Assembly (NCBI GenBank): GCA_009192285.1
Contig: CM018603.1
Span: 5,763,613 to 5,827,612, forward strand
Source: Morchella semilibera
Taxonomy: Eukaryota > Ascomycota > Pezizomycetes > Pezizales > Morchellaceae
Length of the DNA: 64,000 bases
Reading direction: 5' to 3'
Shown here: positions 1-10,410 of the stretch, one piece after another
Numbering within the stretch: position 1 is the stretch's first letter
Layout: each line of letters starts with the position of its first letter
Position numbers and translations under genes: made by a program
The notes under the pieces: generated by a model
What the model was told of the DNA's origin: nothing
The model's database searches: none
The model's input: only the letters and a program-made list of their open reading frames with translations

Positions 1-3000
1 GTTCTGGTTGTCGGCTCTTGTAAAACCTTTCGAAAATCAAAATCCAGTACATAGTACAGTTACGAGTTCAGTTCCTAATGTTTCCTAACACTCAACTATA
101 TCTTTCAGATAAATAATAAATAAATAATAATAACCATATCTTTCACGGTGGGTATGCAGTTTTTTAGTGTTAGCTCTCTATTATTGTGCCCGATCCTATT
201 TGAGCCTTAAATCTTTGGTCATGCTTTGATCCGTTACCAATGACGTCGATCCGGTCAAGTACTCGCTCAATTCCTCAGAATAGGTGGAGTGGACGATTCT
301 TTCAAGGGTTCATGTTATGATGAATAGGGCACTGTATCTATCCCGGGTGGGTAATAGCTCTCCTGTCAGGGTTACGTGCATATTCTGAGCCTTATCAAAA
401 CTAATTGCGAGGAGGTCAAAGCTTCGTGATATGGAGACGATCCCACCACCCATCCCGAGTCTGAAATCTATATGCAGACTATAAGATGTACGTCAAGTAT
501 ACATATGGGATATGAAACCTGGGCTCGAGCATCCCTTCAAGCTTGCAAACATCGGGCCTTTGTATATTCTCGGCCGGCTCGTACCCATCACTACCTACAT
601 GCAGTGTAAGCTGTTGTAAAAAGTTGAAAAGATATATCCTGTGTGGCATTACTAGATCTCGTTATCAAACAATCGCCTTCAAAGGATTGGATCTCTATGT
701 ATAGGCATCGGCATCAGTAGCTTAAGGATAGAAGATCCCTATTGCGTCCATGAGTCTGTCACAGGAAAGAGTCGAAATTATCTGATTATGCATTGGCTCT
801 GGTGCATCGAAACAATTGACCCAGCACTAACACATCTGGCGGAAGGAAATAGTGTGATACGTATCACGGGAACCCCCACCTTATCGATTAACAATGCGTC
901 AAAATGCTCATCAATCGATCCTTGCTCGATAGGGTGTCAACTGAACGATATGTACGTCTTGATTGGCGGAGTATGATTCTTTCTTTTCTTCAACCTAGTG
1001 TCTTTATATTGGGCGGGAGAATCATAACGTAGGGTTTCCTGAGGTGGTCTGTTTGACAGAAACGTGCTCTCCCTTCGGCCCAGCAAGCTTGATGCTTACA
1101 ACACAACTCCCTCTTCCGTAATGTAGGAATAGTGCTCTAAATAATTAGGGGTTTGGGGGTGGCTCATGTCGTGGTTTGACACCTTCCTCAATAAAAATCC
1201 TTTTACTCTTGCTTTATAATTCTTCACCCTTGAAAATTTCTCCCGCCTCCCTGTGTTTATCGCCCTTGTCTTGGCATTCTCGCAACTGTAATAATACCGG
1301 GGCTCGTTGTAAAATAGGTGATAAGTTGGTACATTGTGATATCATGGCTATTGGACAGGCGCCAATCACACTAAGATGCGCCGAAGGCTGTCAAATATAC
1401 ACCCTACGCAAATGTCGAGCTTTTCGTATTGTTGTGAGTGGCAAAGGATATAATTAGTCTGTATCATAGACATGAACCTTGCATTGTGATCATCACAAAC
1501 TACATATCTAGATTTGCAGCACTCACCAATCAACATCTCGACGTAACCCTTCAGACGCGCACACGGAACCCCGTCGTCTCCCATGAAACTCTTTAAATGA
1601 CGGACTCCATCTCTTACCATAGACTACGATTACACAAGGCGTCATATCCATTACAAATAAAACTGACTGTTGAAAGTTGTCTTGTATGTTCTGTCTCGCG
1701 CTCTATGGCTCGGAACGAGAGGTGTGTGTAACCTTTGTCGATAGTATCCGTCGCTTTAGAAATACATGTTTTGTGGGCGCTCTCCACCTAAATTGGACTA
1801 TTGAGTATTTGTCGGCCGCGTTCTAAGGTAATTGGACATGTCGCATTTGAAAGGAGTCGGCCACTCTTCAAAATCATTGCCATTTCAGAGTGAGACAGTT
1901 CTCCGAAAGTAACCCAGCAGGGCCATCAACCATGAGAGCGCTTTCCAAGAGCCGATAACGCCATTCACTGGGAAAGCAGTCGTCACCAGGAAGCAACGAA
2001 GGTACTGGACGACCCAAGTCGTTGAAACAGTTTAGGGCTGATTCATATACAATTAAAGCACCAGGTAGCTAGATGTCCCAGGTCTTCTATCGAGAGTATT
2101 AGGTTCTTAAAAATCTAGGATTCGAAAAGGACACACTGAACCCAATTTTGTGTCTGGGGCCACAGATTGTGTTACTACAATATCATTTTGTGAGGTTCGG
2201 TTGCTTTCCCAGTGGATTATGTGCGTAGTAACATAGAGACTTTCCTTAGGCGATCCAAGCTGTTTTATCGCTATTTAGGTTCTATTCGAGGTTACAACGG
2301 GGTATCTTCTATATTATTTCCATTGCTTGTTGCAACGAGTGCAATCCCTGCTGCACCTTCCACTACCGGGCTCGTAATTGAATAGGACAGAGGATCTTTG
2401 TTTACCTACGGGAAACCACATTTGATTTTTGTTGCTTCTATCTGGTGCGGTGCGTTTTAAAGGTGACATGTCTGCATTTCAGCTGGAACAATCTTGGCTG
2501 CTCTAAATACCCTTAAACCAATTAGAGCATGGTAATCCACCTTATGGCTGGAAATCACATCTTAGCCATGAAGGGGGTACAAATGGGTACAACACTGCTC
2601 GACTTCACCAAGTCTTGGCACTTTTTACGTGCAAGAGTAGTTAAAAGGCTAGCTTTTCGACCAAAGAAGATATAGGGGGTCTATAGGATCGGGGTCCTTA
2701 TCGCGCCTATACCTACAATTTTGTACCATAGATTTTGATTTCTTGTCTGGTTGAAAGGTTATTCGTAATACAATTTCTGTTACCCTTAAGCTGCGTCGCA
2801 CCATAGAAAGAAAATAGGATAGGATAGCTTCTGTAGCCTACGAGAAGTCCTCCAGTAACATAAACGAACCTTTTTAACATATAGCCATGAACTGTGTTAC
2901 ATATTAACCGTTATTTGGGGTCTCCGCTTGCGGCATCCGCATTACTGGTACGCTGCGCCCGGGAATTGAAGCTAAATGATTTATACTTTTGCCGAGTGGC

Positions 3001-6000
3001 CGTGACGTGGGTTGTGGAAAGTGTTTTGATTGATTGATACTTCATACATGCGGTTGTGGGAAGTGTAATGTTGAATTGAATGAAACTAATGTTGGAACTG
3101 ATGAATCACAGCATGTGAGCAGCCTCACTAAGGAGGGTGTTGGCCATATATCTGCAGAGCTTTAGGTTTAAGTTATTTGTGAAGGTTTCGGACTCACCAG
3201 CATCTGCACGCGACGCGGGGGGCTGGCTTAGAAGGGGGAGCCTCCAATACCATATCCACAACAACAGGAGGCGAATGGTAATGCTAATATCCTGTCGCTA
3301 TCTCTTGCGTAGGAGATATTTACTAGGTTTAGTAGTTGAAATATACTTAATGGATGATTGTTAGTCGAGATTAATTCAGCACGTTTAGGTTGCGTGATTG
3401 ACCAAGCCCTATTTAGTACACGCTCATAGCTACATACTATGGGCTGTGTTTTGGCTGTACCCAGTTCCATCAAAACCGAAGTCGAGTGAATAAAATGGCC
3501 TACACCTGCGCTGGGCGGGGTGGCCCTGGCGTTGGCCTAACAAGAACACTGCACCAATGGTATCAAGGGCCGTCTAATAGGGTGTCCATAATTTCTGACT
3601 GATAGGTACTAGACCGATTTTACCCAAGCAAAACACCAAACTCAATCAAATAGTGAGATGATTAGACTGTCTCGGGCTGTTCTCACAGGTTAGGAACCCG
3701 ATTTGAACTGGTCCGGGGGGAACCTTTGGGGTGCGAGTTCCGGTTCGGTCTGTGACATGACTGTGGGATGCCCATGAGTCTATGTACTAATATCCCGTCA
3801 TAATCTGTTATTAGCTTATACCAACGGTTCCACAGAAAGAGAACGTTAGTGCGCGGTAAAACTATTTCAATCACTCTACATGACTGACCATCTCCGCCAT
3901 CAATGACGCATGTTCAAGTGCATTGCGTGCCATTAGCTCACGCAAAACCATCCTTCTCTCTTTTACTTTCCTACACTGGATTGTGCGATTGTGTACTGCA
4001 GCTAATTGCACCTATTACCATATATGATTCAGGTCCCAGCTGTAAGCGAGCAGCTGGTCAAACGTCAAAATATCAACTCTTGTACTGCGGTTCTACATTC
4101 CGTATCGGTCATCGCGTGACTGGTGCCAGACCTTGCAGCCGTCAAAGTTGGTCTTGTCCCAAGCTCGAAATGGTGCCTGTCCTGAGGGGTTTAGCACGTA
4201 GTCCTACATATAAGAGCATATCTGGTGCGGAATATGTGTTGCTATCGTACGGTATTGAATAGTTAGGAAATGATCTACTCGTTGTTTTAGGGATATGTGG
4301 CGGTTCTCACGGCTGTTAAATCACTACCACCGTCTGACGGAATTTAGTAGTGCATGACGAAGAAACCAGCATTGAAAAGGAATGCTATACCAATGGCATA
4401 TCTCACTACACTTGCGTCAGTATCCCAGTGACCTACCCAAGCCTTGTCATGAAATGTTTGAGATTGACGAGGTGAATCCAACTAGAAGAGGCACCATTTG
4501 GGTACGTGTTAATTCTCCTCTCATATATGCCTAGATCAACGTATCCTCAATATGAGCGCGGTGTCCTCTTTTCCTTCTCTGTTAGTCACACTGGCTTTAA
4601 TATACACAGTACACAGCGACAACATATGGTTGGTTATATTTGAATTGGGCCGACGAGTGCTGCTTATCCAGTACTGCTTCTCCTGCTCCCTATTTCCACT
4701 AAAGACTCATGTTTCATGCATAAAAGTATCGACCCCAATATTCCTGTAGTTATGTGAACTGCGTGACCGTGGTGACGACCCGGGTATTAATTTTGATGAT
4801 GACACATTGCGCAGCATGCTAGTCCGTGGGGACACTTTCCTCTGTGCTTCACCTCTCATCGTGTCCTCCGTTGGTTGCTTAGCTGTACTCTTGGCGCGGG
4901 AACCGAGGAGTGCCAGATTAACATACGGGAGGACACAGGTCCCACAGACCCCAGTATATCTGTCCATTAAACGTGTCTCTCCCAACGTGAAGCCACATAG
5001 CAGTTGCCCGGTGGGCTATATCTTGACTTTTTTCCGCCGCTTCTCCTCTTCCCATCCTCACATCCAGAGATATCACCACCATGATTTCTCTCTCGTATCA
5101 TTGTTTTTCTGTGATATACTTTTAATTTGGTATCCATATTCCGGCTTTCTATATTCTATATCGAAAATCTCGTCCTCCTGGGTTTTATTATCCATTGGCT
5201 AGTGTGATCCCATGAGATATCAGTCTTTTGCAAGTGATTCTTTGAATCCGCCACCACTCAAGATCGCTGGGCTTTGATCATTTGGTTTTGCTTCCGAATA
5301 TGACACTTGTCATCTGTATGTCACTAGTGAAGTTGTGTTTGACAGTTTTTCGTTTCGATTCTAATTACCCCTTAGTTTCTCTACTAACATTCTCGATAGT
5401 GATGAACGTTTGATCCACGTGGCATCTTTTTGCTTGTTTTGGTAACCCGTGCAGGGTTCTCTTGGGGCCAGACATCTGCTGGGAGTAGATTATGCATTTG
5501 TGGCTAACTGGATGTTTTAAGTTAGTTCCGTGTCCTCATTTCTCTTTACCACGCGCTAACCCGTTTTAGCAGTTTGGGGGGCTGTTGGAGCAACCCGTTT
5601 TCACGAACTTGTTTAAGTGGCTACAAGAGGCTATTTTATCAACAGTTGTCGAGACCCGTTGTCTTGACGCCGCCGCTTTTCGGGTCGATAACTTTGTCAA
5701 AATTTGAGCTATCGAGCCGCCAAAGCAAGCGAAATGACGGCACTCGCCAGGAGATTAGTTTTTAGCTTTTTTTAGAGTCGCAGGTACAAGCTTCCAACCT
5801 TTTCCAACCTTCCAAGAACCCGCTAACCCGCTTTTGTGTCTAGTAATCCGTGTGCAAGTGTTTTTCCCGCGCTTTTTAGTTTGCGCCGTTGTGAGTCCAC
5901 CCCGCTGTGTCCGCGAGTGTGGTTGAGTGTCCGTTGGTTCTTCACCCGCTTTCACTCCCCAGGAACTTGCTTCACAGCAATTTTTCTTTCTCACCCCGTT

Positions 6001-6280
6001 CGGGACTTTGCCAGTGGCGGGCTTTGGCTGCGGCGCAGGAGGGGGCCCGCTTGTGTAGGTGTTACCCGGCTTAGCCGCTTGGGAGGGCCAGGTCACGTGA
6101 CTTTTCTTTTTCGTGTGTGAGTGCTCTTTGCGTTGTTGTGCGTGAGCCCGTGTTGTGCTGTTTTTGTTAGGGTTAACCGTGCTCGCTTAACCGCTGGCCG
6201 GGTAACCCCCGTTGCGTTAACCGCTTGCCAACTTTTTTTTCACTGTCAAGTAACCCGTCACACGCAGGCCGGGTAACCCG
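1..6280. other. Gene-poor flank, nothing recognisable
   Basis: I see no conserved protein, RNA gene or transposon domain here on either strand. Open frames are short (the longest, 3903-4262, is 119 codons) and show no family motif. From about 5440 to 6280 the sequence becomes richer in GC and repeatedly carries AACCCG/TAACCC-like words (for example near 5443, 5560, 5590, 5820, 6200, 6250) before the telomere-like array begins. This fits a subtelomere, but that is inference. Confidence 0.5.
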
Positions 6281-6537
6281 AGTTAGGGTTAGTTAGGGTT
6301 AGTTAGGGTTAATTAGGGTTAGTCAGGGTTAATTAGGGTTAGTTAGGGCTAATTAGGGTTAATTAGGGTTAATTAGGGTTAGTTAGGGTTAGTTAGGGTT
6401 AGTAAGGGCTAGTTAGGGCTAGTTAGGGTTAGTTAGGGTTAGTTAGGGTTAGTTAGGGTTAGTTAGGGTTAGTTAGGGTTAGTTAGGGTTAGTTAGGGTT
6501 AGTTAGGGTTAGTTAGGGTTAGTTAGGGTTAGTTAGG
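6281..6537 (+). repeat. Telomere-like decamer array (TTAGGGTTAG)n
   Basis: About 25 head-to-tail copies of a 10-bp unit that reads GTTAGGGTTA (equivalently TTAGGG plus TTAG). Copies between about 6300 and 6420 carry substitutions (AATTAGGG, AGTCAGGG, TTAGGGCT, AGTAAGGG), while those from about 6420 to 6537 are essentially identical. A degenerate inner part and a uniform outer part, with the G-rich strand running toward the right, is the arrangement expected of a chromosome end facing right. The usual filamentous-fungal repeat is the hexamer TTAGGG, so the extra TTAG per unit is unusual. Confidence 0.85.
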
Positions 6538-6538
6538 N
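6538..6538. other. Single ambiguous base (N) at array edge
   Basis: The array stops in mid-unit at an N and unrelated gene-bearing sequence follows at once. It is the only N I noticed in the window. It may mark a scaffold join or an unresolved collapse of the repeat. Confidence 0.9.
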
Positions 6539-6548
6539 GATGAGGTTA

Positions 6549-6899
6549 TCACATCACGCGCGTGGAGCGTGTGTGCACTCTGCGTCGTCTACGGCCCGTG
6601 CGGCCGCAGGTGAGGCAGGAGATGATGATGTTGAAGACGCTGTTTTGGGGGGGGGGTGTTATGTCAGTGTTTGTTTCCTTTTGAATTGGGGAGAGGAGGG
6701 AACGTACTTTGCAATGCCGTTGATGATGGCCATGAGGATCCCAGCGATGCCGTTAACGACGGCGGTGATTGCATTTCCGATGGCACGGAGGACAGATTTG
6801 ATCTGTGGGATTGGGTGGGTTTGTTAGCTTGACGACTCCTTCCTCCAAAGGTTTCAGGGCTTCATTTTGGTGACATACGCAGGAGACGACGGCACCCAT
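6549..6899 (-). CDS. Small N-terminally lipidated-type protein (68 aa), function unknown
   Basis: Three short exons on the minus strand (6899-6879, 6802-6708, 6639-6549), joined by introns with GTATGT and GTACGT donors and CAG acceptors, give a 68-residue protein. It starts MGAVVSC: Gly2 fits N-myristoylation and Cys7 fits palmitoylation. A hydrophobic middle with repeated A-V-V-N-G-I and A-I-I-N-G-I motifs follows, then I-I-S-C-L-T-C-G-R and a basic tail ending in V-M. I recall this layout from small uncharacterised proteins annotated in many ascomycetes and some basidiomycetes; no role is known to me. Membrane-face attachment is inferred. The reading frame closes exactly across all junctions, which supports the model. 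The stop lies only 11 bp from the N that ends the telomere-like array, so its 3' region is cut short. Confidence 0.82.
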
Positions 6900-8094
6900 T
6901 GTGACTTTGTGGTTAGGATTTGGCTGTTGGTTTGTGTTTGGAGATGGCCAGCTAGATGTATGCAGTGTATTGTAGTGTTTGGTTAACGCTGGCTTGTGTT
7001 GGAATCTTGTAGATGTGATGTGGATGAATAGAGAAGAGGCAGGAGAGGGATCTTCTGTCCCCTTCTTATAATTATCAGGCCTGCTTGCGCCTTGTTTTCT
7101 AGAATTCTTTCTTCATTGTCCTTCTTTCTACTTGGTATGCGCCAAGCTGCAGGACACGAGCGAGAGAGCGAACTTGGAATCTACAACTACACTACACTAC
7201 ACTACATCATAGTCTATCACCACAAGAGTCTGGTATGGCATGTGGGTTATGCATGCATACCATACCAGGAGGATATCCCTGATTGCGAACTCCCTCTCGC
7301 CCATGACGTTGTAGCCACACTGAGGAATTCATTCCTGGAAAACGAAAGCCACGCCGCCGCAGGAGAATGAATGTGATTACCGAAGAAGAAGAAAAAAAAA
7401 CCGGTTTTGTTATGTAAGGGGGGGGAGGAGGGACTGACTGACTGGGTAAGGGTTAAATTGTTGGTTGGGAGAGTGCGGTAATGGTGACGTCATGAGGCTC
7501 TGCTCTGGGATGACGGACCAACGGTTGTTGATGTTGACAGAAAGCTTGGCTGGTCCTTGTTGGTTACAACGGGTTTGCAGTGCCTTGGCGGGTGGTTGCT
7601 GGTATCCACAATGTACCCGCTCTATTATTATTACAACAACTACACACTTCGATATCATGCTTTGGATCGTGACGCATGATGGATGGGGTTTGTCGATGGC
7701 GATCTACAGATGGCGATCCTACATACACAATATTCACGGGCGCGTTTTGACATGTGCCTGGGGCAAGGCGAGAGCAACTCTTCCTTGCTATCCTACTCTA
7801 AAGTAGAGTAGATGCAGTAGATGCTTAAATCTACAACCAAGGATTGACGCCCAAGACAAGATGATGACATCCAGTGGCCGGGCAGGCGAACCGCACAATG
7901 CCCAAGAATTATTATGAACGTCATAGCTAGAGTTGGTCCCTGGATTCACGGTTCGGAGAATGTCTATATAAACGCCTCTTTGGCGCCCTCCCAATGGCAC
8001 TTTTTTCTTCTCATCATCATCACACAAACACATCTTCACACAAGCAAACAAAACAAATCTACTACTTTACCTTTTTTATAACAAAAAAACCACA
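6900..8094. other. Intergenic, between small gene and HSP12-like gene
   Basis: No coding signal found. It holds the divergent 5' regions of the small lipidated-type protein gene (minus) and of the HSP12-like gene (plus), including a G-run at 7420-7427 and a short ACACT tandem at 7190-7205. Confidence 0.6.
7967..7974 (+). promoter_or_regulatory. TATA box of the HSP12-like gene
   Basis: TATATAAA lies 121 bp upstream of the start codon at 8095. The leader between them is pyrimidine- and CA-rich, typical of strongly expressed fungal stress genes. The assignment rests on sequence match and spacing only. Confidence 0.55.
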
Positions 8095-8488
8095 ATGTCT
8101 GACCTCGGCCGCAAAGATTTCTCCACCAAGGCTAAGGAGGAGATTGTAAGCCACGCCCCCCCCCCTTCCACCTCGAGAAAAAAGCTCTTACTAATACGAA
8201 ACACCACAGACTCCCGACAACTCCAAGTCCACCGCCCAGCGCGTCAAGGAGAGTGTCACCGACACCACCGACCGCGCCGCTGCCGGCCTCAACTCCGACA
8301 GCAACAAGAGCAACACGCAGGCCGCGTTCGACAAGGGCCGCCGCGAGAAGGACCACCACAGCAACGACGGGCCAATGGATAAGGTACGCATTCTTGAGCC
8401 TTAGCAACTCGAGTCTATAGAAGCTAACAAAGCTGGGTCCAATAAATAGGTCAAGAACGCGCTCGGATTGGACAAGGACAAGCACTAG
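8095..8488 (+). CDS. HSP12: Hsp9/Hsp12-family stress protein
   Basis: Three exons (8095-8145, 8210-8383, 8450-8488) encode an 87-aa hydrophilic protein. The N terminus MSDLGRKDFSTKAKEE, the central Q-R-V-K-E-S-V-T-D motif and a highly charged, cysteine-free body with a lysine-rich end are hallmarks of the Hsp9/Hsp12 (Awh11) family. In yeasts these small, largely disordered proteins bind the inner face of the plasma membrane and stabilise it during heat, osmotic and stationary-phase stress. Length fits the family (80-110 aa). Introns begin GTAAGC and GTACGC. A clear TATA box 121 bp upstream agrees with inducible expression. All junctions keep frame; no defect seen. Confidence 0.93.
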
Positions 8489-9492
8489 ATGGATGTAATC
8501 TAATACTACCTGCTCCGTCGTTTCTTTCTTTTGGCTATCGGATGGCGCATGGGGGGACTGGGCTTTTTCTTTCTTCCCCGGTGTTGTTGATAATAGTCTG
8601 TCTTTTTCTGTTTGAAGTCGGTCTTTTTAATTAGGATAATGAACTGAGTTCTTGAACAAACCATTCTGTCTGGTAGATTCCCGTTAAAAGTGATTTAAAT
8701 GTTGAGTTAGAGGATGAGAACTGTGATGTCTTGATACCAGTAGAGTGACTCATGGCTCCTGTCTGTACTGGACGGTAAAGTAGTGCGGACCAACTACTAG
8801 TTGGTGGGGCGGGTGGTGAAGAGCATGACGGAACCGATGTCGATAGTGATGATCCAGCCGTCACACATTATCACCCGCCACCAGGTCGTGGCTTCAGGGT
8901 TAGGGGTGGGCGCTGTACACTACACACACATGTGAATGAGGCATGTTCCAACGCCCCCAGCCAGCCATCGAGGAATATAAAAGACAGAAAGTGCCCGCCC
9001 ATGGAGGGCACAAATGAGTGAACGGTAAGGCTTGGCGCGAGTGATCTTCTGTGATGCTGATACTAACTCTTCTATCTATGACTATCATACGTACCAATGG
9101 CTAGTCTCTCGGGGTACCAAGCAGTGCTCTCTCCACCCCGGATGTTAGATGGCGACTGGCTTGTAACCTGTGAGCATCGAATTAGGATTGCGATGACTGG
9201 CTACTGACGCCTTGCCGGGTTGGGTCTGTGTAGACGGGGCTTGTACTAAATCTTTCATATCCAACATATACAAGCCCAGAATCAAGGCAGCATCACCAAT
9301 ACTGAGATTGCTAACATATAGTAGCAATTGAAAGTCTCGAAACCCCGCACCGAGTGACGCCCCATGAACCGCCGCTCTAAGGGTTAGGGGCCAACCCCCA
9401 CCACCACCACCAAACCTCCAAACCTCCAAACCCCAACCATCACCACCCAAAACCCCCCAAACCACCACACCACCCAATCCACCACCAAAACA
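8489..9492. other. Intergenic, two telobox-like 11-mers
   Basis: No gene seen. Exact AGGGTTAGGGG motifs occur at 8896-8906 and 9380-9390; the second is about 100 bp upstream of the DUF3128 start. From 9395 to 9490 the plus strand is a C/A-rich leader of ACCACC and AACC words. Confidence 0.6.
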
Positions 9493-10173
9493 ATGGGCTG
9501 GTTCTGGCCCGACCCCCAACCCCCGGCAACCAGCACCGACCCCTTCCACCGCCTCGACCCCCAAGTCCGCGCCTTCCTCCTGCGCGAGTCCCCCCTCAAG
9601 CCCAGCACCACCAGCAGCACCCCCGTCCCCCCCCCCGAAGCCAACACACAAACACAGACACAAACACAGAACATCAGACACCCTCCAAGTACGGCGACCG
9701 CTACGCCGACATCTGGGCGCAATACACGCCGCCGATGCAGCAAGAGTCCGACAAGCCGCCCAGCGAGCAGCTGACCGACATCATAAAGGCGTTACAAGTG
9801 GCGCAAGGGCGCCATCGGCCGCGCCGCGCTCGAGAACTGCGCCGAGACGCAGTGGGCGCTGCATGAGTGCTACCGGGCGCGGCGGGTTTGCGGCAAAGGC
9901 TCACGGCGTGCTCGGCCGAGAACAGAAGGCTCAATGAGTGCTATACTAGCCAGGCGGTATGTTTCTGTTTGTTCTCTGTTGTGGTTTTTGGAGGGTGGGC
10001 TGATCTGCGTGTGTGTAGAACTTCTTGAGGGCCTTGGGGTACATGTCGGACTTCAAACCGCGACCCCGGCCGTCGACGAGAGGATACAGATGCATGCGGA
10101 TAGGCTGTACCAGGAGCAGGTGAAGCAGGACGAGCTGGCGGCCGCGGCGAGGAAGGGGATCTCTCACCTCTGA
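9493..10173 (+). pseudogene. DUF3128 (Emi1-like) twin-CX9C protein, frame broken by indels
   Basis: The start MGWFWPDPQP followed by L-D-P-x-x-R-x-F-L-x-x-E-S-P matches the N terminus of fungal DUF3128 proteins, relatives of yeast Emi1. Further on, in shifting frames, come L-E-N-C-A-E-T-Q-W-A-L-H-E-C and C-S-A-E-N-R-R-L-N-E-C (two CX9C motifs, as in small proteins oxidised in the mitochondrial intermembrane space), a spliced NFLRALGYMSDF (intron 9957-10018) and P-A-V-D-E-R-I-Q-M-H-A-D, ending GISHL at 10173. These pieces are collinear but need about six frame corrections: after the CA-rich stretch near 9670, and apparent one-base excesses at 9792-9793, about 9880, 9898-9899, 10058-10059 and 10064-10067. 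Codons around the breaks stay conserved, so this is either a very young pseudogene or, more likely, an uncorrected consensus. Emi1 is linked genetically to meiotic induction and mitochondria; the biochemical role is unknown. Confidence 0.72.
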
Positions 10174-10410
10174 TCCGTCTCCTCCTCTTCGTCTGAGGAG
10201 AAGACCCTCTAGCAGTCTTTAGGACATTACAAATAAAGCATGTATCATATTAAATGTTTATTTATTTATTCTATTCTTTTTTCTTTTTTAGGGACTATCT
10301 ATTCATAACAACCATTAAGAAAATATTTGTACATAAACCACCCCCAATCACTGTCCCATCCTCATCCGGGCAGCCCTGAACCTACTCACCTTCCTCTTTC
10401 TCAACCGTCC

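Noticed and set aside
3137-3364. YLMDD near the end of a small frame, like a reverse-transcriptase YxDD box
   Set aside because: Spacing is YLMDD not YxDD, and no other RT motif lies nearby on either strand.
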